This document shows, one piece after another, positions 32,213-44,472 of a DNA stretch of 64,000 bases. The number at the start of each line of letters is the position of its first letter. The first letter of the stretch is position 1. The position numbers were made by a program, and so were the translations under genes. The notes beneath the pieces were generated by a model. It was given only the letters and a program-made list of their open reading frames with translations. It ran no database searches and had not been told where the DNA came from. The stretch covers positions 17,112,501-17,176,500 of the forward strand of contig CM049407.1 of the NCBI GenBank assembly GCA_026929865.2, given 5' to 3'. The DNA is from Hyperoplus lanceolatus (lineage: Eukaryota; Chordata; Actinopteri; Uranoscopiformes; Ammodytidae).

Positions 32213-33894
32213 AAGGAATGGGGGGATGTTCATGTGTACCCGTGTGTAAGATGTGGCTCTTTGCAGTAACACAGTAAAAATGTGGCTCTTAGTCTCTGAC
32301 TGGTTGGGGATGTGAGAGAGAGATGTATGTTAATCTACAATTTAGAAAGGATATTTGAAGTTGCATGCTAATACTTTGGATTCTAGGACACTATGTCGGA
32401 TCGTTTGAGATGGCAAAAAACCTCCTGTGAAGTTCTTCAGACATTCACAGTGATGATGGTGTTTGAAGAAAATGAGATAAGAACAGATATTACATGCAGA
32501 CATACATTGAGTTGCCCATTTAAACAAGCATGCTTAAGTTAAGTGGCGCACCATTGGCTGCTCACAGAAAGAGCTCTTGCCAGCAGCAGTCCTATCTGAG
32601 CACGTGCAAATTAGCTTAGTGCTATACATACTCGCCTGCTATGAGTGTACTCAGTGTACTTTGAAATGATAGTTGTATAAAACTCTGCTGGTGCTGAAAT
32701 ATGTGTTTGTATATTGTGAGTTTAAAATCTTTCAATTCTGACCAGACAAAGTATTTTTATTTCTCATGAAGAAAGAATAGAGACTTTACCGGTATATTCT
32801 TAGCATAGCTTTAGATAAGTAGATCTGTGTGCTTTCATTGATGATTTGGTTTTACAGACATAGCCACTCCAGCAGGCTTCCTCTCTTAGATATTTAATAT
32901 GTTTCCCATTTGCATTTGTATACAGGGATGAAGAAACTATAGTTCAATGCTTAATGCAAGCTTTTATTTTGATGTACACTGTGCTTCATGGTTCCTCAAG
33001 GAGAAGGCATTATTTTTATTAATGTAATTTAATCTGACCAGATCATTTGACAAAATAAAATTATGTTTTTTTTACATTTCCAGCCTTGCCATATCCTCAC
33101 AAAAACACAGTATCACTACTGTTTTTTTTTAAGTTATCCCATATTGAGCTAGCAGCAGTGAAACAGATCAGATGAAGAGTTAGTGGGCCAATTTAAGAAT
33201 TTAAGAACACTTTTGGTTCAGTCCGGCCAAGCAGTGGCTCACAGAAGCCCTGAACCCCTTTCATTTATTAAACAAGCCCAACTCGCAGGGCTAGGCGACA
33301 AGGAGAACGTTATAAATATTAAAAGAGGAGTTTGCTCAGCCACGCTCTCATATTAAATCACACAGAATGTATGTGCCCTTATTAAAAGATAATGTGTTTT
33401 GGACCCATACAAATATATAACCCTCCTTTTTTCTCTTTGTCGTCTTTTTTCTGTCTTACTCCAACTAAAAACTTCAGCCTTTTTTTCCTTTCTATCAATC
33501 TCTTTTTTAATTTTCTTTTCTCTGCGTGTCTGTACGCCCCTGCTGTATTTTTCTCCCTCGTCGTGAGTAGCAGTGCTAGAACAGAAAAGAAAAAAGAACG
33601 CAACAGATGAAGCATGTTTTGAAGGCACTCGCACGAGAAAGAATGTATTTGTATGCTGTAAATTAATGGAATATCCCACTCAAGATCTCATGTTGAGCAT
33701 CAAACACTAGCCCTCTGTTGGCTCCAATCCGGCTTTAAAGGAGTACTTCCCACCACAAGAAAAGCAGCAGAGCCACAGATATTGTCTTTCTTTCATTTCA
33801 CACATTGAAGTGGAGTCATGGATTCTGGAGAGTTCAGTAAATATCTGCTCACAATCTGCTACTTGTACTTACTGAGTGCATGCTGAGAAAAATG

Positions 33895-33926
33895 TGTTAA
33901 TACACAGCCTAGGCTCTGTAAACGGG
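33895..33926 (+). repeat. Dispersed repeat, inverted partner at 47176-47207
   Basis: These 32 bases (TGTTAATACACAGCCTAGGC...) are exactly complementary to 47176-47207. Flanking similarity extends on the left (AATATCTGCTCACAATCTGC against AATATCTCCTCACGATCTGC). It is probably part of a short repeat family that may start at about 33735 (CTTTAAAGGAGTACTTCC). Class unknown. Confidence 0.6.
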
Positions 33927-34430
33927 CAAACTAACCAAATATTAGGAAAAGCCTCAGACCACTACTGCAGCATTAACAAACAATTGCCACTTTGCCTTGC
34001 CAGTAATTCAATGAATTCAGTGAATATTCCTTTGAGGAAGTTACATAGTGGAAGCAGGATCAGACAACATGTCATGGAAGTGTCAGGGGGTTTGTCATAC
34101 AGCCCGACTTCTCTTAAGACATGACACCAGCGTAGCCTTTTGCTGCATGGTCAAAAGTGTGTTCTACTCTATATGGACAGACACACGCCTGTATGTTCCA
34201 GCAGCAGCAGGAGGACGGAGCGAGTGTGTGTGACGGTGAAAAACACGGTCACAGTCCTGACAGATAGAGGTGAAGAGAAACAGCCTTGTGTGTGTGTGTG
34301 TAACTAAAGCGCCCGAGTCCTCGCCCCTAGTGCTCCGTGCTGGGGGGAACATTCCTCTACTCTCTGCTCTACTGACCAAGTAAAACTGCGGCCCAGTGAA
34401 AATACGCTGTACACATACCTCTCTGTGGGT

Positions 34431-34433
<3 letters not shown>

Positions 34434-34494
<61 letters not shown>
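34434..34494 (+). repeat. (TG)30 microsatellite
   Basis: Pure TG run about 950 bases upstream of the transmembrane exon; a smaller GT run lies at about 34287-34301 and a CA run at 34730-34746. Confidence 0.96.
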
Positions 34495-34497
<3 letters not shown>

Positions 34498-35444
34498 TTT
34501 GTCCGCTGGGAGGCAGTGGAGTGTGACGGGCTTGGTCACTCAGACCATGGAGAGTTATGGAGCGAGGGCGAGCCAGCTGTTCAATTTGGCCACATGGGCG
34601 GACACATGGGAGAAAAGGGGGAGTACTGAAGAGAAACACTGTCATTACATGTCTACACACCAGCCTTCTATCACTGCTTAACCCCCTGCTCTGACATCGC
34701 CATATTATAGATATCAACAGCCCACATACACACACACACACACACAATGTGACAGGAGTGTGTATGGCACGCCCTGGCACTCGGGGTGGGGTATAATAAG
34801 ATGAGTGCTAATTTTCTCAGGTGTCATAGACTGATATGAATAATACAGGCTATTCCTTTACCCATCTCCCCCCTCTGCTGTCACTGTCAACGTATTTTTT
34901 TTTTGTATTCACTTTACAGTGGACACCGTCAGTGTCACATCCCCACTGAATAGCCTTCAAGCCAGATTTTGCAGAAAAATGGAAATAACGCTATTGTTGT
35001 TTTTAAGGGAAACCTTTTAATGGTTCTTTGCACGAAGGGGCCTCATGATGCTGATTCCTCACTCTTTCATGACTCCGCTATCATTTTACCACTGCCTTGC
35101 TACACTGCAGGGGACCTGTAGCAGCAGAAGCTCCCAATTCATTTTCCCAACAATAGTTATTTCTCAACCGAGAATCAGAAAAAAGATTGATCTCTCCTTT
35201 TTTCATCTTCTGTGTGATGATTTATTTACTGTGTACCACTCCTCCGCTGCTGCCCTGGTTTGCATGTTGGGGACAACTCCTGCAGCACCGTGGGGGGGTT
35301 CTGAATTATTCACTCCTTTTTCTCCCTCCCCCGACTCCCTCTTTCATTCTCGTTTTTTTCCTTCATTTTGCAAAGAGATTGTGTGTCTGTCTGTAGCTTC
35401 TCTCATCTGCTCTCTTTGTCTCTGTCTCTGTCTTCCCTCTTTAG

Positions 35445-35567
35445 ATCCCAACGCTGTGGGCCAACGCGGCACTGACCACGCCTTGATTGGAGGAGTGGTG
35501 GCCGTGGTGGTATTTGTCACCCTGTGTTTGATCATTGTTCTGGGAAGATACCTAGCCAGGCATAAAG
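35445..35567 (+). CDS. cadm2: cadm2 exon: membrane-proximal and transmembrane segment
   Basis: A 123-base exon starting in the middle of an aspartate codon: [17 protein letters not shown], then the transmembrane helix [17 protein letters not shown], then the positively charged stop-transfer [12 protein letters not shown]...DHALIGG and the AVVVFVTLC core are diagnostic of CADM2. RYLARHKG begins the cytoplasmic protein-4.1-binding motif. The acceptor TCCCTCTTTAG is strong and the donor AAAG|GTAATA is fair. Both ends are phase 1, so it can follow either 8278 or 11437. The frame stays open for 77 codons past the donor (see findings). Confidence 0.96.
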
Positions 35568-36171
35568 GTAATAACCACAGTGGACCCAGACATGAGTTCC
35601 TCAAAGCTTATGGAAATGGTGGAGCATGTTCTATGTGTCCCAGTAGAACTGGGAGTTTGTTATTATATGACATACCTGAAATGGAGACAAAAAGAAACAA
35701 GGCCTATGCCCTGCACACAGACGACACACAGGACTCATTGGGTTATTGTTATTTTTTTTTAAAAATCAAAAACAATCCAGAAAGGTTTTTGTATTCATGA
35801 CATGAATGAATATTACTTATTGTAATATTATCTTGATGTCCATAAATCCACTTGGAAAACAAAGACAAAAACTGCCCCTTCCAGAACCAAAGAATCATGA
35901 TGTTTATTTTGTTTACTCAGTATCATGGCACTCCACCTTTGGATTTTCTTTATATCCATGTGGACACCATAAAGAAACTGCTAATAGCTTATTTAATCGT
36001 AACTTTACCAATTTGCCAAAATGCAACTCCCTGACTTGATTGTGCCATCAAGCTTGCTTTTTAAATCCCCCAACTTTTTTCATTAAAGAAATATGTCAGA
36101 AGGACTTACACGCAAAATTGGTGGCATTTTTGCGCTTGTTATAAGTTGTTTGTTTTTTTGGCTTTCCTCAG
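35568..36171 (+). other. cadm2 last intron (604 bases)
   Basis: GT-AG intron with a pyrimidine-rich end (TTTTTTTGGCTTTCCTCAG). There are no repeats of note. The cadm2 frame remains open into it until the TGA at about 35798-35800. Confidence 0.9.
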
Positions 36172-36290
36172 GAACATACTTGACAAACGAGGCCAAGGGA
36201 GCGGACGACGCGCCCGACGCCGACACAGCCATCATCAACGCTGAGGGCAACCATGCACACGCAGAAGAAAAGAAAGAATACTTCATTTAG
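36172..36290 (+). CDS. cadm2: cadm2 last coding exon: cytoplasmic tail
   Basis: Encodes [20 protein letters not shown] then [18 protein letters not shown] and a TAG at 36288-36290. [12 protein letters not shown] (spanning the splice) is the FERM/protein-4.1-binding motif of nectin-like proteins. The C-terminal EYFI is the class II PDZ ligand used to bind MAGUK scaffolds such as CASK and syntenin-type proteins. The segment matches vertebrate CADM2 nearly residue for residue ([16 protein letters not shown]). The acceptor is CTTTCCTCAG. This exon continues into the 3' UTR. Confidence 0.97.
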
Positions 36291-36582
36291 ACTGCAGAGG
36301 GAGCTGTGCAGCTCTCCCCTTCCCCTTCTTTAAATCTCTTTATCTAGTTCTCTCTCTCTCTCTGTCTCTACTTTTTCTTCTCCACCTGTGACCAACTGCC
36401 CCCGTCGTGGCAAGGAGGAACCCGCTGGCAGTCCACAGACACAGTGGTTCCCCGAGCGTTTCCTATTATTGCCTTTTGTTGAACCCATTGGTATCATTAA
36501 CATCTTGTCCTTTCTGTCGTCCTTGCTTTTTTTTTCACTTCTCTTATTTTCCCAGAAAACTCACACCTTCCCTGCTGAAATT

Positions 36583-36585
<3 letters not shown>

Positions 36586-36650
<65 letters not shown>
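36586..36650 (+). repeat. (CT)32 microsatellite in the 3' UTR
   Basis: Pure CT run of about 65 bases starting 296 bases after the cadm2 stop; a potential polypyrimidine-tract-protein site in the mRNA. Confidence 0.95.
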
Positions 36651-36652
<2 letters not shown>

Positions 36653-39600
36653 CTGAATGCCCTGACGTCTGTATATCTACCATGACTGCTTCTTACATGA
36701 GCCCTTGTTCCTCCTCTCCCCTGCTTTCCTCTGAGCAGACACGTACTATATCCCCTTTGTTCACACATACACCCACACAAACACATATCATGTGTCACAT
36801 CAACACGGTGCCTAAAAATACAGACGCCATTGAACTTCTGTCCAATGCCTTCATGTATGGTCTGTCAGTAGCAATGTAAATGGCTTGGTAGATGGTTCAC
36901 TGGACCATCATTTCATTACTTAGCTCACAGCTTTTGATTATGCATTGCGTCTTTCTGTTTTTTTTATTTTTTATTTGATTGAAGATCTTTGCTGTTTACG
37001 CCTTATACATGTCTATCACACTGAATATGGTACTTTTAGATGATCCACCTCCCCCCGTACCCCATCCCCCAGCTAAATATAGCATTGTAATTAAACAGTT
37101 GACCATTGTAAGATAAGAAGAAGGTTTTGTGTAACACTGTAGCAAGGTTTGTCAGATCAAGTGTACAATATGATTTTCATGATTAGGGTATGGAGTAATA
37201 GAGGGTTGTGCGGTATAGTTTAGAGCAGAGAATACACACAGATGCTAGATGAAGCATTCTATTGATTGAAACGCAATCAAGTATATGAAAGCATTTGCTA
37301 CAAACACAGATAGCAGAAGACCAACACATTCAGTGTCCTTTTGAGAAAGATTTGAAAGTAGTTTGTGATTCACATAAAAAGGGTTCAGGTGTACAGAGTC
37401 AGTCTCCTCTCTTGTATACATTGTGTTGAAATGTTTAGCTTTTCACTTTGGATTATTTTGTTTATCTTTGTGTCACATTGGGATCATTGTAAAGCTTAGG
37501 GGCCTCGTGAAATGTAAAATGAACCATTAGATGATACAGAGATGATACACTACAGAACCAAGTATGCCATTACAGTATGTACAGAAGGTCTAGTTTTAAA
37601 TGAGTTTTCCTCACTAGTTCAGTTACGCAATTTTCTTAGATCACTCTTGAGGTCCAGGCAGCTGGTTTGTACAGACATTTATGTTCATTTACTGGCTTAT
37701 AGATAATGATCTAATCATTATCTCTTTATGAACATCAGTTCAACTAAAATGTATTTGTCTGTTAAACAATTTTTTTAAACAATTTAGTTAAACTGTAGAT
37801 GTCACCAACCAATGCTACCAAATGCATTACCCCTCTCCTTTCGCTTTCCTATAACTGAACTTTGCTTTCCATTTCATGGGTTCTTCAAGCTGAAAAAAAA
37901 AATAGAAAAATAGAAAACTAAAAAATAATTTGTGTGTGAGTGAGCTGGGTCTGCAGGGGCATCCTATCCAAATCTAAAAACGAAAGACAAATAGAGAAGC
38001 ACAAAAATGTCTGAATGAGTAACTGTGTTCCTTTGCCAACAACAAGATTGCCTTGGGAATGGTTCTTCTATTCATATGGTTAGTGGAGAGATGACAAGGC
38101 TGTCTTTGATTCAATTCTGAAAGAAGAAAATAATACAGTGCATCTTTTAAAAATGTAAGCTAAATCATGTTTTTATATATAAATATATATATAAAAAAGA
38201 AGGGTTTATAATATTTTTGATTTAAATGGTTCTAAGCTCCCTGCTGTATATTGTGTCTGCTTGTGTGCTGCTGTGGTTGATTGTGAAAATTGCTGTTAAA
38301 TTCTGGATCCCCAAAATACCTTCAAATTTGTATATAAGCCACTGTATCTTTTTGCTTTTTACATTTGTCATTGAATAATCCTTATTAGAGAATCAAATGT
38401 ATTTTGTTTTGGCACAAGGCATGTATATAATGTGTAAAAAACTAAACTTTGATAATACACATTAGCATGTTTTTGTTTGGTTTAATTTTTTCATGTTTAA
38501 TTTATTTGAACTGAAGTCATTTAAGAGAGAACCACAATGAAAATATGTTTGTGACTCTATTTCGGTGAACGGTGTTTGTGACATGGTCTAAGGTGCTACA
38601 GTTCTGAAGGATAAGGTGTTTTACAAACGGTTAACGAATAGAAAGAAAATTTGAAAACTCAAATGTGAGTTAGTAACCCTTCAAATACAAATTGTAATTG
38701 AAATGCATTAAAACCTCCGTGTTGGAGGCAATGGAACTTTTTCACACTCTCAGACAAACGTAACATAGTCAAGTACACAACTTCTCTCTATGCTAATCGT
38801 TTTTCATTAGTCTGCTGGAATTTGGCTGATTTACTCTCTGGTAAAAGAGCGATAAACACTGTGGGTCACAGGAACTATAGACTTAAAGGCAAGGCACTCA
38901 TTTACTAAAAGGGGGCAAATTATTACCAAGGGCAATAAAATAGTGGGCCCCAGCTGTCTACAATTCCATGGCCAATTTACAACATTATGCAAATAAGATC
39001 AGCGAGTAAGGTTTTTATCTGTGTTATAAGTCAAGCGCTGTGGGAGTGAATCACAGTCTGGGAGTAGTCGGTAGATTGATCACCACAGGTTTCGCCTCCG
39101 ATGTAGAATTTAGGTTGCGTATTACATTCTAAAGAATTCTTACAATTAGCTTTAAAAATGCAGAAGCTTTTCCGTAGTTTCCATATTTTACAATGTTAGT
39201 ACACTTCGATCAAGATACCACTATTTACAGGTTTAACTTCACCCTCACCACCACCAACCTTCAGTAGATCAAAACTAAAGCATCCTTAACTGGCTCTGGT
39301 CTTTATAAAACCGTTTGGGTGTGTGCGTGTTAGTGTGTGTATGGTTACATAGGCTATATCATATTGATGGATTTTTTTTTTTTATCTAGTTGTTTTCATT
39401 GTGTCTTAAATCAATGACAGTGTCAATCAAAATCTTCTTTTGCTTTTGTCCCCGTGTATCCATCTTAGAATGAGAGAGTGGCCGAATCGATGTGTTGATT
39501 CTGAAGTCAGAGAAATGGGCGGTTTTATATTTTACGAACTCACATAAACAAAACAAAAAAAACAGGTCTGCAGTGATTAGTTGTTTTTTGAGTTAGAAAT

Positions 39601-41391
39601 TAAACGGGTGCCATTTACTAAATGATGCACTCTGACTACTTTGTTAAATATTTCTTAGTAAGTGGTGAAATGTGTTTTGGTTTTTCTTTTCTTTTTTGCT
39701 TTCTGAAAACCACATGTAAATATTTGTTTTGACATGAAAAGGCTAAGTTGTTGCAAATGGCTTTTTTATGATAGTTAGACCAAACCTAAAACTTTTTTTT
39801 AATTTGTTATTCAGCGTGGCACATACAGGACCATCATGCACTATTTTACTATGATCCAATCCACTGTAGCTCTCGCACAGCTTGGGGTCTAAAGTGATTA
39901 GAAGTATTTCCTTTTTTGTTGTTGTCGGTTGAAACTAAGCTTTAAACTTGTTGTTTACTCGCTGTCCAACACGTATCGGTTTGGTTAATGTCCACTACTA
40001 CACCATGGGCTTAGAATTACCTCCTGCAGGCAAGACAGTATAATCGCAACTCAAGTACCAAGTCCTTCTTTCTTTTTTTAGCTTTGTCTATTTGCCACTT
40101 TTTCTTTGACTCAAAGTGGTAGTGGTTCAGCTGGGGTTAGAAGTTATGCAGATCAGGTTGTGCAATAGAGGTTGTCATGTTGGCATGTGTTCACCCACAA
40201 CTTTGTGAACAGCTTTCAGCTTTTTTAAATTTATTTCTTTAAATCTAGCACTAAGTTAAATGCACATAAAATACATATTTAAATTATATAAAGCAGATTG
40301 TTAAGGGTTTAATTCATGGGGAATTGTGTGTGTGTGTGTCTGTGTGTGTTCTTCCTGTATTAGGCAACAGACAGTTACAAAAAAAACACATTTTATTACA
40401 CTACAAGTTACCGTGTATGCTGACTAAGTGCACTGATATCATTATCTTATGAAATCACCGCATATCATAACATTTCAGATGTACCCTGAAATGTCTAATT
40501 CACCTCTAGAAAAAGGACGTCCGATCACTCTATGGAGGCCGTTCATTTGTGCCTTGTGACTCTGCAGCTCCAGTTTGCTCCTTTGCCCTGTCTGCTTCTT
40601 TTAAAGAGGGATGAGAAGAGCCGACGTGATTAGTGGCCATTACTGAAGCTTGATCAATACCACCTGTTGATACTGCATTTTGTATTCATTCTGCTTACAG
40701 CCTTCTCAACCAAACTGCACTGCCCCAGGAGCAACTTGCAGAATATTGTCAGCCAGTCAGACACACACACATACTCACACCTGTGTATTTTGCCCTAAGC
40801 TTCTGCCAGCAATTGTCCCCATTTGCAGGACATTAGAGGCCCATATCAAGTGGAATCTCTGAATCATTGATCTAAAAAATTGGAATGGAATACAAAAATA
40901 ATTATCACTTTGAGTCATGATCTTTCTAAAAAGTTTGAACTGTATGGGTTAACATAAGGCTTAAACCCATGATGTTGATGGTTTTGTTCCACCACTGCAG
41001 TGACTGATAATAGCATGACACAGCCCAGTTTAATGCCATCTCTCCACCTCTGACCCTTCATATGTATTTGCTGTACAGTTTGGCTTGAGTGCACTTCTTT
41101 GTTCCTCTGCAATATTGAAACTATAGAATCAATCAGCCCCAATCTCCATGGTGTCACTATGATGACAGCAACATGTGACATCATTTCATGTGGTGAAGAT
41201 TTCCGCTTTTTTTTTTTTACGAAATCTGTTTCTTTTGTTTTGCATCTCAGGAAAATAATTAATTTCTAGATTTTTGTTTTGTTTTGTTTGCTGTCTTAGA
41301 AACAGGGACTTGTGGGCGCCTGTCTCACTCTGGCCAGTCCCTGAATTGCTGACACCATGTATTCTGTTGATTTAAAGATTATCACAATGTT

Positions 41392-41397
41392 AATAAA
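41392..41397 (+). terminator. Candidate distal poly(A) signal of cadm2
   Basis: AATAAA in TTAATAAAAAAAATGATTC, followed within 40 bases by T/G-rich sequence (AACTCTGTCATCTTGCTG). It sits where the repeat-poor tract ends. A nearer alternative is at 38934-38939, and further AATAAA motifs occur near 41920-41940. Confidence 0.45.
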
Positions 41398-41415
41398 AAA
41401 AATGATTCAGTGACT

Positions 41416-42600
41416 CTTCAGTAACTCTGTCATCTTGCTGTCATTTGGGAAATTGGATATCATACTCTTTTCGATTATTTTTTATACTACCACTGACTTG
41501 AAATATTGATATTTAGAAATATGCTGCAAAATAATTATGAGTTTCAAGTAATGATAGTTGTGTTTATACACGGTGTTATCAAATGTTTTGCCCATGGTGT
41601 TTAAGCAGTGTGATGCTTTTTGTCCTCTTTCATAATGTTTCCCTTGTAGCAACACACTTCTTTATGTATGTCAGTCTCTTTATCACTCACAATATACAAA
41701 ACATCCACAGTTAAGCTCAGTAAATATCAGGATTAGAGCTAGACCACACGTGTTAGTTCAGCTTCTGATTTCCCTTGCTTGGTGAAACAAAGGGTATTCA
41801 TTTCTAGCCGTACTGAGGGGGCCTTGATGCGATATATAGCACCGTAATGGAGGTGTTTTTCTCCCATTGTCTGTGGGATTTATTATATTTAATTTAGGGG
41901 TTTCCTTCTCATGTATGAAATAAAAACTTGTTGAATAAATAGTTGCCAAAACGTTTGTATAAGCCTGATTCTATTTTTTTTTTTCATCCATCGTTTACCT
42001 ATACTGGAAACCCTCTGTATTTGGGAACTGGGAGATAAAACACTGATGATGCACCATAAATACCGCTGCTTTGGAAACATGTGGGAGTTTGTTCTCTCAC
42101 AAGGATCCATGTACACACCATCACAAGAAAACACAAGCAAACACATGCACAGAGACACATGTTCATGAATTGTGATCAACAAGAATAATTCATGTTGCCT
42201 TTTAGCTCCCCTAGCTGCATGCTGTGGTGGTGGTGCTGGTTCTGTTACAGTAAGTTGACATTATATTTGTTCTGTGGAGTCTTTCAGCTTACGGAGCAGT
42301 ATTTTTGAGTATTTGAGTAGAAAAAGTACATGAAAAGGATAGGTCTACAGGGAAAACCTGTGATATTATTTTAACATTGAGCTGCACTTTGCTGGGTTAA
42401 AAAAACAATACACACTGGCACTGAAATTTGAATGAAGTGGAAGACACAAAGGGGGTACAAAACGTTCTGTCCAGGGCAATATCCCTCACACATAATAACA
42501 TAAGCCACTCAAACTAAACCCCACTAGATAGCTTTGTCTATTTGTGATGAATTGAAAGTCCTTTAAATCTTGATCATGAAGCTTCCATCATCTCCGTTCC
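41416..42600. other. Intergenic sequence just downstream of cadm2
   Basis: No gene, repeat or RNA is recognised here. It is AT-rich single-copy-looking sequence with short, unconvincing reading frames only. Confidence 0.6.
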
Positions 42601-42861
42601 AAATGCATCAAGTTCAAGTTCAAGTGTCTTTATGTATCATGTGCACAACAAATACAGGCTCAATCGTTGGCAATGAAAAATCTCTGGCTCCTTCAACAGT
42701 GCAGTATAAAATAATGTAATAAGAGCACACAAGAGAATCTAAGAAAAACAAATAGTGAAAAAATATGCAACAGTGCAAAACATTGAAAATGTGAAATAAA
42801 AAAATTAAATATAATGTAGGTATATAAATAATGTAAAAACAAAAGGCTGTACTGTAGAATA

Positions 42862-42864
<3 letters not shown>

Positions 42865-42931
<67 letters not shown>

Positions 42932-42943
42932 GGGGGGGGGGGG
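42865..42943 (+). repeat. (GT)32 microsatellite ending in a 15-base G run
   Basis: GT run to 42929 followed by G15, directly abutting the 5' truncation point of LINE C. The G run may be untemplated addition at the LINE integration joint, or slippage. Confidence 0.9.
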
Positions 42944-44472
42944 AATCTCAGGGGAATCTCCCTTCTCTCTGTTGCTGGCAAAGTGCTAGCCAGAGTCATG
43001 CTCTCTCGATTGGTCTTTACATTTCCGAGGACATCCTACCAGAGTCACAGTGTGGGTTTAGGAGAGACCGTAGTACTACGGACATGATCTTTGTAATTAG
43101 GCAAGTACAAGAAAAATGCCGGGAACACCACAAGGATCTGTACGTAGCCTTCATCGACTTGTCCAAGGCGTTTGACACCGTCAACAGGAAACTCCTCTGG
43201 GAATTGTTGGGAAAGTTGGGGATTCCACCAAAGTTCCTCAACATTCTTAAAAATCTCCATGATGAAATGCAAGCCTGTGTTTGCATCGGAGGCCAGAAAT
43301 CCCCCTCTTTCAATGTGAAAGTAGGGGTCAGGCAGGGCTGTGTCCTAGCCCCTGTCCTGTTCAACATGTTCCTGTCTGCAGTCACCCTCCTCTCACACAA
43401 AGCCCTGGAAACCACAGACGGTGTTCACATCCAGTTCTGACTGGATGGAAACCTATTCAATATCCGGCGCCTGCAGGCCTTCACCAAAATCACCACAAAA
43501 CAAATCCTGGAGCTCCAGTACGCTGATGACTGTGCACTCCTCGCTCACACACCAGATGCTCTGCAACGGGCACTTAATACGGTAACCACCATATACAGTG
43601 CCCTTGGACTCAAAGTCAACACATCCAAAACCCAGATAATTGTGCAGCAAACATCCCACCAACCGGAAGTGCCTATCTTCACTGTTGACGGCCAAAAGCT
43701 CACAATTGTCCCGCACTTCACCTACCTTGGAAGCGTCCTCTCACCCACCTGCAACATCGACAGTGACATCCAGGTCCGCATAGCCCTAGCCTCCTCTGCC
43801 TTTGGTAGGCTTAAAAACAGAGTTTTCTTAAATAGAAACCTGACAGTTTCTACAAAAGCAGCTGTATACAAGGCAGTCTGTCTGTCCACACTGCTGTACA
43901 GCTCAGAAGCCTGGACACCTTATCAAAGGCACATCAGAACACTCGAGGCATTCCACATCCGTTGCCTGCAAAGGATCCTGGGTGTGTCCTGGGAGGACAG
44001 AGTCCCTCATGTGGACATCTTCGACCGCACCCACACACCAAGCATCGAGGTGCTCCTTGCCCAAAGACACCTGCGTTGGGTCGGCCATGTAGTCCGCATG
44101 CCCACCCAGCGACTCCCCCGCCAGATCCTCTATGGCCAACTTCAGGAAGGTCGTAGGTCTGCTGGGGGACAGCGTAAACGGTACAAGGACCACCTCAAAA
44201 CCCTCCTGAAGCGCTGTGACATCCAGCCAGCATCCCTGGGAAAGCCTGGCTGCCGACCGTCCCACATGGCACTCAGCCAGCCACCAGGGTGTAGCACACC
44301 TCCAGGAGCAGGCCACTGAGAGGAGAATACAGCAGCGTGCACAGAGACACCAGCGCGCTGCAGGGGCCACCCTCTCTTGTACAGACTACATCTGCCCCAC
44401 ATGTGGCAAACCATGCGGGTCGCGCATCGGCCTCTATAGCCACATGAAATGGCACCAACGTAACCCCCCATA
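42944..44472 (+). pseudogene. LINE C reverse transcriptase and C-terminal finger, decayed
   Basis: NLRGISLLSVAGKVLARV is in one frame; SEDILPESQCGFRRDRST (43024 on), motif A FIDLSKAFDTVNR and VGVRQGCVLAP are in another, so there is a frameshift near 43012. An in-frame TGA at 43438-43440 falls where CGA is expected, a CpG transition. Motif C, LQYADDCALLAH, follows in the same frame, then FTYLGSVLS, LLYSSEAWT, LRWVGHVVRMP and KRYKDHLKTL. A one-base shift near 44240 puts the rest, including the C-x2-C-x12-H-x3-H finger (CPTC...HMKWH), in a third frame ending at 44470-44472. Both catalytic aspartates of YADD remain. Confidence 0.85.

Larger units (their letters stand above)
22014..32315 (+). mobile_element. 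Outer hAT element split by nested insertions
   Basis: The left end at 22014 reads CAGGGGTGGCCAACCTGCAG and continues with CGAGCCGCATGCGGCTCTTT, a classic hAT terminus. At 22381-22487 the plus strand encodes a BED-type zinc finger (see separate entry) ending in a GTAAGT donor. The matching right-end signature, GTGGCTCTTTGCAGTAACAC followed by ATGTGGCTCTTAGTCTCTG, lies at about 32252-32310 in the same orientation. It stops at GGTTGG, short of the expected CCACCCCTG. I infer one hAT copy whose body was pushed apart to about 10 kb; two separate relics are the alternative. Confidence 0.55.
11438..35444 (+). other. cadm2 intron (24.0 kb), transposon-rich
   Basis: This intron separates the stalk cassette from the transmembrane exon. 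Identified contents: a repeat element with a SINE inside (13646-15148), CA tracts, a piggyBac-like relic (18416-19240), a TA-flanked element (19416-20540) and the nested cluster from 22014 to about 32315. The parts 11438-13640, 15150-18000, 20541-22010 and 32320-35440 show no gene. Some slow-evolving-looking sequence (for example 17760-17990) could be conserved non-coding DNA. The acceptor TCTTCCCTCTTTAG is strong. Confidence 0.85.
36291..41415 (+). other. Probable long 3' UTR of cadm2
   Basis: About 5.1 kb follows the stop with almost no reading frames, AT-rich and U-rich on the sense strand and nearly free of transposons, unlike both flanks. CADM2 has a long 3' UTR in other vertebrates. AATAAA occurs at 38934-38939 and 41392-41397, the latter followed by GT/T-rich sequence. 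Pumilio-type UGUANAUA sites are at 38329-38336, 38422-38429 and 39715-39722. A TC microsatellite is at 36586-36650. The true end is not proven by sequence alone. Confidence 0.6.

Noticed and set aside
35045..35800. A 251-residue continuous gene around the transmembrane exon
   Set aside because: Only 35445-35567 matches Cadm2. The upstream part is a pyrimidine-rich intron end, and the downstream part is at most a retained-intron tail.
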